Positions 21,790-32,884 of a DNA stretch of 64,000 nt are shown one piece after another (position 1 is the first letter of the stretch; every line of letters starts with the position of its first letter). This DNA is from Homalodisca vitripennis. Lineage: Eukaryota; Arthropoda; Insecta; Hemiptera; Cicadellidae. The DNA lies in the NCBI RefSeq assembly GCF_021130785.1, contig NC_060213.1, positions 65,510,001 through 65,574,000 on the forward strand. The letters run 5' to 3'. Made by a program: the position numbers and the translations under genes. A model generated the notes under the pieces. It saw nothing but the letters and a program-made list of their open reading frames with translations. It was not told the DNA's origin and ran no database searches.

Positions 21790-23100
21790 TGAGTTTTTCT
21801 CATATAACATTGAGTTAAGACTCGATATAAATATACACACAATTCCTGATTGTTTACCATTGCTAAATAATTAATTTAATAAATTGTATAGAATTACATT
21901 GATCCAGTGAGCATTAGGAAGGCAAACTTAGGTAGTATCTTCACTCTTACAAGATATCTTTTTAGTAGAAAACGTATTATTTACCTTATCTATTAGTCTA
22001 TTATCTATTTTACATTATGCAATTATGCATGATACGAGGTATATAATAAAAAGTATATAGATTGGCGTTATTGATAAAGAAGTTAAACTTACGACATTGA
22101 GGCACATTTTAAAGAATTTCCCTCATGGTGTCATACACTTCAGGCGCCATTTCCCCTACTCGAAGCTGGTTATGATATCGCATTTTTTAACCTTGGCATT
22201 TGATTTTGGAGTGTAAAATTCTATTTTAGAAAACACTGGATGAAATCTTGAGCAGCCGAAAATCAAGCTTCTTTTTTCTGAGGTAAAAGTAATTTCGGGA
22301 AAAAAAGATTTTACAGAAAACAAAATTGCCAATTGAACCGAACCATCACTGATTCCTAAATATACAGTGATTTCTTCCATCTACAGTTAATCAGTCTCTT
22401 CCATATTGCTGTATTATTGTCTTGTATTACTATTACCTATTCTAATTGTTTTTTGATTGTTTGTTTGATGTTTATTTTGTAAATATAATTTCCTTTACTA
22501 TTTATTATGATGTGTCATTGTATATATTTATTTAATCCTTTTAATTTCAAACCTATTACTTTTATTGGAATACTTTAGATAAGATGGTAACGACTATTAT
22601 TCGATATATGAAGTATTGATAGTACTAAGCTTTATAAAACCGGATCCGCTTATCGTACTCTTCTCGCCACTAAATCAACATTCACATTATCGAAATTAAC
22701 ACTTTATTATTAAAATATACTTTCCTTTACTAAGTCAGTTAACGGTCAACTGACTTAATATTCCATGTTTCATTACACAATAGTTTCATGTTTGAACAAA
22801 ACTTAAGTAGTTAATACCTTTCACCATTCTAAAACTCAGCTTTATTATTTAACAAATCTTAACGTCATTACGCTTTTAACAGCATATAATACTCAAACTA
22901 TATTACATAATATTAATTCTTACAAAAACTTTACGAAAGAAAGAAATTACAATTTAAATAAGTACTGTTTTGCGTAACTTATTACAGTGTAAGAAAAATT
23001 CGGTTTATCATAGAAATCAGTGTATAAGTGATATATAGAATATTAGTCTATTTCTGGATTTTAAAAAATATTGTATAATAAATAATATAAACAATAAAAG
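21790..23100. other. AT-rich non-coding stretch
   Basis: No gene. The minus-strand frame 22156-22380 has no recognisable domain. An inverted pair CTAAGTCAGTTAAC / GTCAACTGACTTA at 22730-22758 forms a hairpin. Confidence 0.5.
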
Positions 23101-23105
23101 CTATT

Positions 23106-23456
23106 TTGAATAAATTTCAATGTTATAGCATTCAGAGGAACAGTTACAATAACACTTTCTTTATGGCTACGTTAAAAACCAATGTACGGTGTTTTGCTTG
23201 CCACGGAATGAAAGGGAACACAGTTTCCAGTCCTACCCAGCTTTACCTAACACAAGACGTACGGTATTGTGTCGAAAGTGAATACATTAACAATGAGACA
23301 AGAGTTGGTGAGGGGTTGGGTTGCAGTTTTGCGTATTCCAACTCAATCCGTCCCTTAACTCGGTGCTCGGAACCGCTCTTCACGAAATCCCCTAAATGTT
23401 ACACCCTTCCCTCAATCCCTTTAGAGCACCAAAACTCTCTAGGCTTTTCCTGCTAA
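23106..23456 (+). other. Unassigned 116-residue open frame
   Basis: One of the longer frames outside simple repeats, with several cysteines (for example 'CFACHGMKG'). It begins at a non-ATG codon (first internal Met near 23163) and has no domain I can recognise, no splice context and no partner elsewhere in the window. The DNA at 23170-23450 is less AT-rich than its surroundings, which could mean an exon, a transposon scrap or a regulatory patch. I do not call it a gene. Confidence 0.15.
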
Positions 23457-23459
23457 TGT

Positions 23460-25445
23460 TTTTATATAACACTAGTTATTATAAATGGAATAATATTTTT
23501 CGCTGCTCAGAAACACTGACGTAATGGCATTAAATTATAAAAGGACGATGAGCCATTAACATTTATTTAATTTATGTAAAACAAAAAAAATGGATTTATT
23601 AATTTACTTCCTTATGACAATAATACATACACCCCTTATTAAATTCATCCCAATGTTATTAATTGATTGAGCGTGTTTTATCGGTTAAAAAGGTAATTTC
23701 TGAATTCTACAGAGCCTGATTAAGAACAATAAAAGATTAAAAGATATGTGGCCCAATTTGTTATGTTGAGCCAAAAATAGTTTTTAAAAATCCCAGTTCT
23801 GACTACATGTTAGTTGTTATATTAAATACATAAATACATTTTTCTGTCCCCAAAGTTTGAAAAATATCCAGAAAGATTTACAGAAGCGAGAAAATTCACA
23901 TTCCTAATTTATGATATTATTACTATTGCAAACATGAACATAAAATAAATCATTTATCTCATATGGATTCTATTTTATCATTGGTTTCAAACACAATTAC
24001 AATATCACGTAGCATTAGTTGTATTAACTTATAATGTATAGTATAAAACTTCTTACTAAAGAATCCTTTTTCCTCCAGCACATTTTTATCCTCTGATGCA
24101 TCTTACCTGAAACAAATAGTACACTATTAGAGAAAATAAGTAGTATTGCTCTATCAAGAAAATGGTGATTTAACATTAGACAATTAATCACACAAAACTG
24201 TTTTAAGTTAATTATTCAGTATTTTTTATAAACCTATCCTTCAACAATTGCAAATGTCTAGGTTATTATATACAGTACTTATTATTAACAGCACATGTCT
24301 AGCTTTTTTCCATTTGATCATCATAATTATTATTGTCACTTTGTAGTGTTTACTTTCAAAATTATAACATTATTCGATAAAATAGTTTTACAGCTTATTT
24401 TGGATTTTTTAAGAAATGTTCCTGAAAAGTATTGACAAGATATTGCTGCCGAATTTAGATGCCGTTAAAGTATCACAAAGACTTTCATCGATGTCTTACG
24501 ATGTCATCAAAACATCTTAAACAACGGGCCAATCATTACATACAACTTAGACAACTTAAGAGTGTTAACGTTAAAACAGAATTATATTCGAGCAGAACAA
24601 AAGTTGTCTAAGCTGACATTTCAGGGAAGAAAGTTTAAACGATTCCATTCAGTTTACTCGTTATTTCCATGGAGAAGTTAAATACTTCAACTCCAATTAA
24701 GCTGACAAAACTCTTTACTGTTCAAGAACAAGGAAAACTTTATTTCGATGGAAATCAATTTGTAGAAAATACAACTCTGTCGTTTCACTTCGCATTCCAG
24801 TTGACTTGAACGTGTGGATTTGGTGAAAATATCTATCACATTACAGTTTACGAACACGAAATATTATGTCTTATTGCTAAGAAGCGCTGACTTAAAATGA
24901 GTGTATTCCAGATATACATGCTCTTCTACCCATGGATACTGGCATTTTATTCAACATCATATCACATCTGTTGATGGTTTCAAAATATGCCACTGATGAG
25001 TGACAATGCTATGTATTTATTATGACCTCAGGATTACTTAATCACTTTTTAATAATTTAACACTTAATTTCAATGTACAATGGAGTGTAACCAAGAAATC
25101 ATAAAACACTTCTAAGTAAATTCAGACGAGGAACATGAATTTCTAAAGTATGTATAGAGTAGTTTTTGTTATTTCAGAAACAGCTAATGTCTGTGTTTCG
25201 TACTTTTCCTCAAATAGAGGAAATATTCTATTTTCTCCATCCCGAAATTTTGTTTTCTGTCATCATTCAGTTCAGTTGACTAAGCAATATTTAACTTTTT
25301 CATACCCTAAATGATTTCAAAATGACGGGAAAGAAACAGAATGTTTTATTCCAATGTGCCATTAGTTATTTTGGCGACCATATATTGCAGGAACACCCTG
25401 TAAATAGAAACAGCTAGAACTTCTTTTAACAGAATTAACTGTTTG
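23460..25445. other. AT-rich non-coding stretch
   Basis: Two kilobases with no supportable gene, no tandem unit and no recognised repeat. Confidence 0.55.
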
Positions 25446-25449
25446 GTTG

Positions 25450-25700
25450 AGCTATCACTCTTGAGGTGATATCTTAAAAACTAAATGATCTATAGACTTG
25501 AAATTGTGCATGGAATCTAATTTCCATACGATGAATATGAGTTCCATGATGATGCATGTAACCCCACCGGATTTGACTGAGCGTAATAAAATATTTTTGC
25601 AGTGGTCTTACGAGATGATGGCCATGATTGCAACGAGAAAGAGGCAGAAAAACACATTCATGTGAGATCGAATATAATATTCTGGAGTCAATGTCAAAAG
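25450..25700 (+). repeat. Dispersed repeat R7 copy
   Basis: Carries the family order: 'ACTTGAAATTGTGCATGGAAT', 'GGATTTGACTGAGCGTAAT', 'GTGGTCTTACG' and 'CATGATTGCAACGAGAAA'. Other copies lie at 48060-48260 and 53030-53400 (plus) and 53640-53760 (minus). A diverged, multi-copy interspersed element of unknown class. Confidence 0.6.
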
Positions 25701-25844
25701 TCTGTGACAATATTTGACTTTTGACTGTTTTTGCGTTTTAGTACCCTCACTAACTTAGCGAATGTTATCATTCGAACACTGCTATAAAACTTAACTTACA
25801 GAAAAATGAATGCATCATGTGGCAAGGTATCGAAAAAAAGGTCA

Positions 25845-26530
25845 TGTGAATACCTTGTTCTTTGCCCTTGACCGGCACTACTGGGTTATCTGCTTCAAAA
25901 GTAACCTAACGTAACTAATACAATGTATATAAAATTTAGCTGTGCACTTTGAACTTTGCAAAGAACCTTCACTTCTGTTCGTACAATGATGATTTCTATG
26001 TTGGAACATATAAGACCATGACATTTGATAGATCGTCATTAAAGTCATCAGTCAGTGGCCAGACACAATTAATCTTTTGCCTTTTGGGAGGATGTACGAT
26101 GTGGATGCTGTATTAGTTGCGTCAAAACTAACCTAACTTAACTAATACACTTCGCATAAAATTCAGGTCTGCACTTTGAATTTTGCAAGAACCTTCATTG
26201 GTATAAGCAATAATGATTGATTTCTATGATGGAACATATAAGACCATGACATTTGATAGATCGTCATTAAAGTCATCAGTCAGCAGCCAGACACAATTAT
26301 TCTTTTGCCTTTCGGGAGGATGTACGATGTGGATGCTGTATTAGTTGCGTCAAAACTAACCTAACTTACTTAACTAATACACTTCGCATAAAATTCAGGT
26401 CTGCACTTTGAATTTTGCAAGAACCTTCATTTTTGTATAAACAAGAATGATTTCTATTATGATGCTCATAAGACCATGAAATTGGCTGAACGTCATTGGA
26501 GCTACTCACTTTTGTAACCTGACAAAATTT
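25845..26530 (+). repeat. 229-bp tandem array, about three units
   Basis: TGATTTCTAT recurs at 25990, 26218 and 26448 (steps of 228 and 230). Each unit contains 'CATAAGACCATGA', 'CGTCATT', 'TTTTGCCTTT.GGGAGGATG', 'AACTAACCTAACTTAACTAA' and 'CTGCACTTTGAATTTTGCAA'. Units one and two are almost identical over the central 150 bp; the outer parts are decayed. The AACCTAACTTAAC stretch is a degenerate telomere-like motif. Confidence 0.85.
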
Positions 26531-26559
26531 GTCTTTTGTCTAACGGATAAATGTATATA

Positions 26560-26700
26560 TTTATTTTATGAATGATTATATGGATGTCTTTCTACCCTTT
26601 GGACGGATATAGATTGAAATCTATATAGGTTTGAAATTTTGCATGCAATCTCTGTGATGTGTTAGACGCAACACATTGTGTGGCGTAACTTGTAAATATT
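26560..26700 (+). repeat. Repeat R7 fragment
   Basis: 'TTTGAAATTTTGCATGCAAT' at 26630-26650 is shared with 53318-53343, followed in both by a CTGTGATGTGTTA/CTGTTACGTGG-like block. Only the left half of the family is present. Confidence 0.45.
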
Positions 26701-26704
26701 TAAA

Positions 26705-27470
26705 GTATAAAGACTACCTTATAGGGAATTTCACTGCAATTCAAATAATATTACAAACAAAACATAAAAGTAAAACATTATTACTTTAATATGTTTCAGA
26801 GGGATAAATTCAACAGAATTACGTCAACATACATTTGTATTTAATGAACTTGTCTCATCCATACGAGCCAGTAAGCCAAACATATCTGGTGGAGTTGGGA
26901 ACTTTGTCATGACTTCTGCGGTTAGTTAGTTAGATATTACGGCCGAATGTCTAATTCGGGGTTGTGGAGAGGAGGGGGTTGCGAATATTATACCGAGGAC
27001 CTAATATTGTTACGTCATACTGAACAAATTAAGAGAGCGAAATGAGGTAATTTTTAAAACACATAATAGCATTCCCAAATCATGTATTTTAGTTAAAGCC
27101 AAGTTTATTCCTCTCTCTATATTACTAAAATGTTATATGAGTTTTGACGGGTATGTCTTGAACTAATGCAAATTTTACAGGTGCTCATAAAACACGGTTT
27201 AATATACCCATATCTCCATGAGAACTCTACTGCCTTACACACAAAAACCAACCTGCAAATTACATGAATTAAATTCATTATCTCGTGTTTATTTGGCGGT
27301 ACGATAACTAATTTAAGAGGGTACTTTACATTCCATTTCAATTAAACAAACGAGCATTATATATTAATCAAGGTTAGAGAATAGTTTATTATAAAAATAC
27401 GCCTTTGAAATTTCTCTCTTCAAAACGTAAACAATAAGTTAACGTTCTCAACCCGTTACTTCAATCCATC
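26705..27470. other. Mostly AT-rich non-coding stretch
   Basis: A G-rich patch at 26940-27000 (GGAGAGGAGGGGGTTGCG) is unassigned. No gene. Confidence 0.5.
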
Positions 27471-27474
27471 TAGG

Positions 27475-27720
27475 CTGCTACTATAATTAATTTCAATTCA
27501 TCAACACTAGTTATTCAATTTACTTAAATTCATCAAACCTAGTGGCCAAATTTACTTCAATTCATGAAAGTGAGTGACAAAATTAACTTTAATTCACCAA
27601 ATGTAGTGACAAAATTTACTTCCATTCATCAGGGGTAGTGAAGTAATTTATTTCAATTCATAAAACCCAGTAACCAAAGTTACTTGAGCTCATGCAGACT
27701 GGTATTGTAATTAACATCAA
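27475..27720. repeat. Minisatellite, unit about 38-40 bp, six to seven copies
   Basis: The block 'AAATTTACTTCAATTCAT' recurs with variation (27482-27505, 27520-27540, 27550-27570, 27580-27600, 27610-27630, 27645-27662, 27675-27695), each followed by a CTAGTG/GTAGTG-type link. Strongly diverged units. Confidence 0.8.
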
Positions 27721-27724
27721 CCTC

Positions 27725-28385
27725 TTATTTTTTAGCTGTTTTAAATCAACATTATCGCAATCCACCTCAAATATTTTTTTTGGTTTTCTCATCCGATTAT
27801 AAATTAGTATTCCAATTTTTGCCTTTCTTTTCACTGCCAATTATAAGTTTTAACACATTATTTTGATTTCCACGTCAGTTTAACAACATTGTATATTAAA
27901 TTTTACAATTAAACACTGTTATAAAACTGAAAGTGCATTTATGCAATTAATTTCATATAACCTATAATAACAGTAACATCAGTGAGGATTTTCATTTGAT
28001 AAGTTCTGCCTCTAAAATGATTTTACTTTCGGATGGTTTAGTATGGGACATCTTTTTACTCTAAACAACACATCATTCAATACAGTTTTAACTAATTTTG
28101 TATCATTTAGCGAATCTATCAAGGCTAGTTCCGTAATTTATTTTAACCTTATACTTTGTGGTCTTCATACTACTTTGTGCTGTAAAATAATATTAAAAAG
28201 TACAACTTGTATAAGAGCAAGGATTTATTAACAGTTTGAAGTCATTATACCCGCAAATGTATTAGTATGTGCCTTACGCAGATTTCAGATTGAAATTACA
28301 TCCGTAAAACTATATTTTTATGATCTTGATCCTTTTTATTAAAATATCAAGCTTTACTGACGTCTCATACAAAATTAAAAGTCTA
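27725..28385. other. AT-rich non-coding stretch
   Basis: No gene; small frames at 27658-27840 and 28043-28231 are not convincing. Confidence 0.5.
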
Positions 28386-28388
28386 CAG

Positions 28389-28390
<2 letters not shown>

Positions 28391-28463
<73 letters not shown>
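28391..28463. repeat. (TA)n microsatellite left of the tRNA-hairpin element
   Basis: About 70 bp of alternating TA with two phase breaks (ATAATATA, ATTATA). A further (TA)n lies on the other side at 28746-28770. Confidence 0.95.
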
Positions 28464-28465
<2 letters not shown>

Positions 28466-28477
28466 GTGTACAATTCT

Positions 28478-28749
28478 ACAGTTTAATGTAAATAAAAAGT
28501 CGTTTGACAGGTATTTGGTCTTCCGATCATAATTTAGTTCGCTTATTTAAACGCATATGTGACAGGTACGGCCAAATACAAAAATAATTGAATCGGAAAA
28601 AGTAAGCGCTCTGTGGTGCAATGGTAGCACATTCACCCGGCAAGTGAGAGATCCGGGTTCGACTCCCGGCGGAGCAACTACTTTTTGTGATTCAATGTTT
28701 ATTGAAATTAAATAAGGCTATTGCCATTTATACAGTTTAATGTAAATAT
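28478..28749 (+). mobile_element. Microsatellite-flanked tRNA-hairpin element, copy 1
   Basis: A ~270-bp unit with a second copy at 62883-63110. Order: the 17-nt sequence ACAGTTTAATGTAAATA (28478), which recurs at 28733-28749 as a terminal direct repeat; a short inverted pair GTATTTGGTC (28511) / GGCCAAATAC (28570); an 18-nt left arm ATTGAATCGGAAAAAGTA (28587-28604); the tRNA-like gene; the right arm TACTTTTTGTGATTCAAT (28679-28696), whose complement matches the left arm at 16 of 18 positions. (TA)n lies on both sides. The TTTTT in the right arm is a Pol III terminator. Most likely a tRNA-derived mobile unit; its mechanism of spread is unknown. Confidence 0.75.
28607..28677 (+). tRNA. tRNA-like gene or tRNA-derived pseudogene, Ala(GGC)-like
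   Basis: Folds as a cloverleaf: acceptor CGCTCTG/CGGAGCA (6 pairs including one G-U; the end pair 1:72 is C-A), U8, D arm GTGC...GCAC around AATGGTA, anticodon stem TTCAC/GTGAG with loop CCGGCAA (anticodon GGC, C at position 33 where U is normal), 4-nt variable loop, T arm CCGGG-TTCGACT-CCCGG. A box TGGTGCAATGG and a perfect B box GGTTCGACTCC are present, and TTTTT follows at 28682-28686. Eukaryotes normally do not use an Ala-GGC tRNA, and C33 and the 1:72 mismatch argue against decoding. A Pol III-transcribable, tRNA-derived unit is the safer reading. Confidence 0.65.
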
Positions 28750-28770
28750 ATATATATATATATATATATA

Positions 28771-29200
28771 GTTTATTTACATATTTATTTATTCTGTTAT
28801 TGTATCGTGACAATCATGTTTACACGACAGATCAATGTAATATGTTCATCAAGGCTAAGCCAAATCCCATGGAATGACATGCACCATGATAATCAAACTC
28901 CATGTTGCTTATATAAAAAATTCAGGTACAATTTCCAGTCAGTTTACTTCAGTTACTCATTGAAATATTCAGAAATAAGACAGACAGACAACAGAAATTA
29001 ATTGCTTCAAATTCTCGGATGATTCTCTCTTTTCTAACGCCTAGTCAGCCATTGGATTACAATTAAACGCATCAGGATAGAAAAGAGATAGGGCTAATGG
29101 ATGACTCCTATAATGTATCCCCCTAACACTGAAAGCTCCATGCGTGATATAGAGCCATTTACCTTACGCGGCTTACCCGAGGGATGATCAATATAATGTT
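28771..29200. other. Non-coding stretch left of the satellite
   Basis: No gene. GCGGCTTACCC at 29168-29178 recurs at 31457-31467 just beyond the far edge of the satellite. Confidence 0.5.
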
Positions 29201-29202
29201 AC

Positions 29203-31367
29203 GTAATAATACAGTCAGTCTATCATTAGATGATGGCAGATTGGGACTGCAAAGCCAAATATGGAAGCTGAAAGACAGAGCGGCAATCATGCGGCCAGTC
29301 ACACAGTGAGGTAACACTTGTGTATAATGCAGGACACAATGGCACCATTTCGTTACGTAATAATACAGCCGGTCTATGACTGGATGATTTCTAATGGAGT
29401 CAGCAAATCTCGAATATGGAAGATGACAGACAGATCGGCAATCATGCGGCCAGTCACACAGTGAGGTAACACTTGTGTATAATGCAGGACACAATGGCAC
29501 CATTTCGTTACGTAATGATACAGCCGGTCTATGACTGGATGATTTCTGATGGAGTCAGCAAATCTCGAATATGGAAGATGACAGACAGATCGGCAATCAT
29601 GCGGCCAGTCACACAGTGAGGTAACACTTGTGTATAATGCAGGACACAATGGCACCATTTCGTTACGTAATAATACAGCCGATCTATAACTGGATGATTT
29701 CTAATGGAGTCAGCAAATCTCGAATATGGAAGATGACAGACAGATCGGCAATCATGCGGCCAGTCACACAGTGAGGTAACACTTGTGTATAATGCAGGAC
29801 ACAATGGCACCATTTCGTTACTTAATGATACAGCCGGTCTATGACTGGATGATTTCTGATGGAGTCAGCAAATCTCGAATATGGAAGATGACAGACAGAG
29901 CAACAATCATGCGGCCAGTCACACAGTGAGGTAACACTTGTGTATAATGCAGGACACAATGGCACCATTTCGTTACGTAATAATACAGCCGGTCTATGAC
30001 TGGATGATTTCTAATGGAGTCAGCAAATCTCGAATATGGAAGATGACAGACAGATCGGCAATCATGCGGCCAGTCACACAGTGAGGTAACACTTGTGTAT
30101 AATGCAGGACACAATGGCACCATTTCGTTACGTAATGATACAGCCGGTCTATGACTGGATGATTTCTGATGGAGTCAGCAAATCTCGAATATGGAAGATG
30201 ACAGACAGATCGGCAATCATGCGGCCAGTCACACAGTGAGGTAACACTTGTGTATAATGCAGGACACAATGGCACCATTTCGTTACGTAATAATACAGCC
30301 GATCTATAACTGGATGATTTCTAATGGAGTCAGCAAATCTCGAATATGGAAGATGACAGACAGATCGGCAATCATGCGGCCAGTCACACAGTGAGGTAAC
30401 ACTTGTGTATAATGCAGGACACAATGGCACCATTTCGTTACTTAATGATACAGCCGGTCTATGACTGGATGATTTCTAATGGAGTCAGCAAATCTCGAAT
30501 ATGGAAGATGACAGACAGAGCAACAATCATGCGGCCAGTCACACAGTGAGGTAACACTTGTGTATAATGCAGGACACAATGGCACCATTTCGTTACGTAA
30601 TAATACAGCCGGTCTATGACTGGATGATTTCTAATGGAGTCAGCAAATCTCGAATATGGAAGATGACAGACAGATCGGCAATCATGCGGCCAGTCACACA
30701 GTGAGGTAACACTTGTGTATAATGCAGGACACAATGGCACCATTTCGTTACGTAATGATACAGCCGGTCTATGACTGGATGATTTCTAATGGAGTCAGCA
30801 AATCTCGAATATGGAAGATGACAGACAGATCGGCAATCATGCGGCCAGTCACACAGTGAGGTAACACTTGTGTATAATGCAGGACACAATGGCACCATTT
30901 CGTTACGTAATAATACAGCCGATCTATAACTGGATGATTTCTAATGGAGTCAGCAAATCTCGAATATGGAAGATGACAGACAGATCGGCAATCATGCGGC
31001 CAGTCACACAGTGAGGTAACACTTGTGTATAATGCAGGACACAATGGCACCATTTCGTTACTTAATGATACAGCCGGTCTATGACTGGATGATTTCTAAT
31101 GGAGTCAGCAAATCTCGAATATGGAAGATGACAGACAGAGCAACAATCACGCGGCCAGTCACACAGTGAGGTAACACTTGTGTACAATGCAGGACACAAT
31201 GGCACCATTTCGTTACGTAATGATACAGCCGGTCTATGACTGGATGATTTCTAATGGGGTCAGCAAACCTCGAATAGGGAAGCTGAAAGACAGAGAGCGG
31301 CAATCATGCGGCCAGTCACACAGTGAGGTAACACTTGTGTACAATGCAGGACACAATGGCACCATTT
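29203..31367. repeat. 155-bp satellite array with a 620-bp higher-order repeat
   Basis: Fourteen units: one diverged unit (29203-29356), twelve regular units starting at 29357 and every 155 bp after, and one diverged unit (31217-31367). Four monomer types rotate as C-D-A-B. C has GTAATAATACAGCCGGTC, D has GTAATGATACAGCCGGTC, A has GTAATAATACAGCCGATC plus TATAAC, and B has CTTAATGATACAGCC plus AGAGCAACAATCA. This gives three 620-bp repeats (29357, 29977, 30597). The stacked 94-residue minus-strand frames are by-products of the repeat and not genes. Confidence 0.96.
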
Positions 31368-31369
31368 TG

Positions 31370-32660
31370 TCCCTCACTCCAACCACCCCTCGGGGGCACC
31401 GTCTCGCTTTCAAGCCAACTTAGATCTGTTCCCTACAGATGCTGCTTCCCAAAGCGGCTTACCCTGAATAAGTTAGCATGCAATCCTAGAATTCAAAATG
31501 GTTTTATTTCTGCACATGCTCTCAAAACACACTGTGCACTTTCCGTCGTGTATTTTTACATTTAAATATTATGTACAATGTACTACTGTGCTTCTATCAT
31601 TTTTTTACTAACTACTGTAAATAAAATTATAAAACATACATTTTTATCAATGATACTTTCTTTCCCTTATTTTTTACTTGGATTTCTTAAGTGAATTTAA
31701 TACAGCAACTTAAAAATGAAATGAACCGAAAAATTACTTTATTACAGAGGCGATATTATTATTTAAAATTTCTCTCTTCCACTTAACATTTGATTTAGGT
31801 TTTAACTGAGACTGCGAGAGCTATCATATTGTTATACTAGTTTATAGGTTTTCATGTTTCATAGTGTAACCAAAGTGTAAACAAATAAGAAGTCACGTTT
31901 TTGAATGCATAAAAGATTCTTCCTGTAATTAATGGTTAAAGGAATATCCCCCATTATCAGAAAAAATTCAAAAATTACAATGTTTTATATTAAATGCCAG
32001 TGGGAAGGAAAATGTTTGCTGGCAAAATTTACCGAAAGGTTCGATATCAGAAAAATAAAATTTTATATCTCATTCTAATTCTTGAACCATTTTTCTGTGA
32101 ATTCTTAAGTCTCTATTATTACCGAAATTCGTAATGAAGCTTTTAATATTCAACAAATATTTATTTATTTTTTGGTAAATCAAGCAATGGCTTTTTTGGA
32201 GATTTTGTTGTATAATACAATAATGATTTTTTCCGTAAATGCTGATATTACATTGGTACATTTAACTTACTAATAGGCTTTTGGAAAAACATTTACAGTT
32301 CAAACTTTACTTTGCTCATATTGAGAAATAAAAAAAGCATTGATAATGCATTTTTTGCTTTAGATATAATAACATTTTTACTAACTTACTACTTCATTAA
32401 ATGTAAAATAGTGTTTTATTCCCTTGAGCTCCTCCTACTATTTTCCAAGAATATTCTATTGCGAAATATTACAATTAAACTACTTATCAGACACTATTAT
32501 ATAATTTATATTCCAGCACCATATGTTTCTTATAAGTCTAAACACTCGTGCTTCAAAGTTGGAGTTGAGTATTACGAAACGAAACAATCAATATGTGATG
32601 AAATAATACTTCATTAAAATTCAGTATGTGTTCCTCAGAAACGTCGAATAAACGCTTCCT
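31370..32660. other. Mostly AT-rich non-coding stretch
   Basis: 31370-31500 is GC-richer (ACCACCCCTCGGGGGCACC) and unassigned. The rest is AT-rich; the 101-residue frame at 32312-32617 has no domain. Confidence 0.5.
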
Positions 32661-32664
32661 TTGC

Positions 32665-32880
32665 ATTCAGATTGTTGCACCGAGTTAGGTGACAGTTTCT
32701 TACCGGAAGAGCAATAAACTATTGGGCGAAAGTTCTGCTCAACTGCAATCAGCTCAGCAGCGCGGTGCCCCAAAAACATTTCCTACCTCAGCCAGCAATC
32801 ACGGCCGCTGGAATGGTGCCGAACGCGGAATGTTTTTGCATCAAAGTGATAGAGTTTCACTTGGCAAAGCAACGATATGA
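32665..32880 (+). repeat. Dispersed repeat R4, copy 2
   Basis: Partner of 6505-6690 in opposite orientation, with 'GGTGCCCCAAAAACATTTCC' and 'GCTGGAATGGTGCCGAACGC'. The frame 32689-32880 does not match the frame in copy 1. Confidence 0.7.
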
Positions 32881-32884
32881 GTTT

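Noticed and set aside
28478..28749. Reading the 17-nt direct repeat ACAGTTTAATGTAAATA as a retrotransposition target-site duplication
   Set aside because: The same TTAATGTAAA start is present in the copy at 62883, so it belongs to the element. Terminal direct repeat or remnant of a tandem arrangement is more likely.
29374..31303. Stack of near-identical 94-residue minus-strand proteins that could look like a tandem gene family
   Set aside because: They are translations of a 155-bp satellite. The frame shifts with each unit (155 is not a multiple of 3), the frames overlap one another, and they end wherever the repeat makes a stop.
29203..31367. CRISPR array
   Set aside because: Units are contiguous 155-bp monomers with no short repeat/variable spacer pattern, no cas genes are present, and the setting is eukaryotic.
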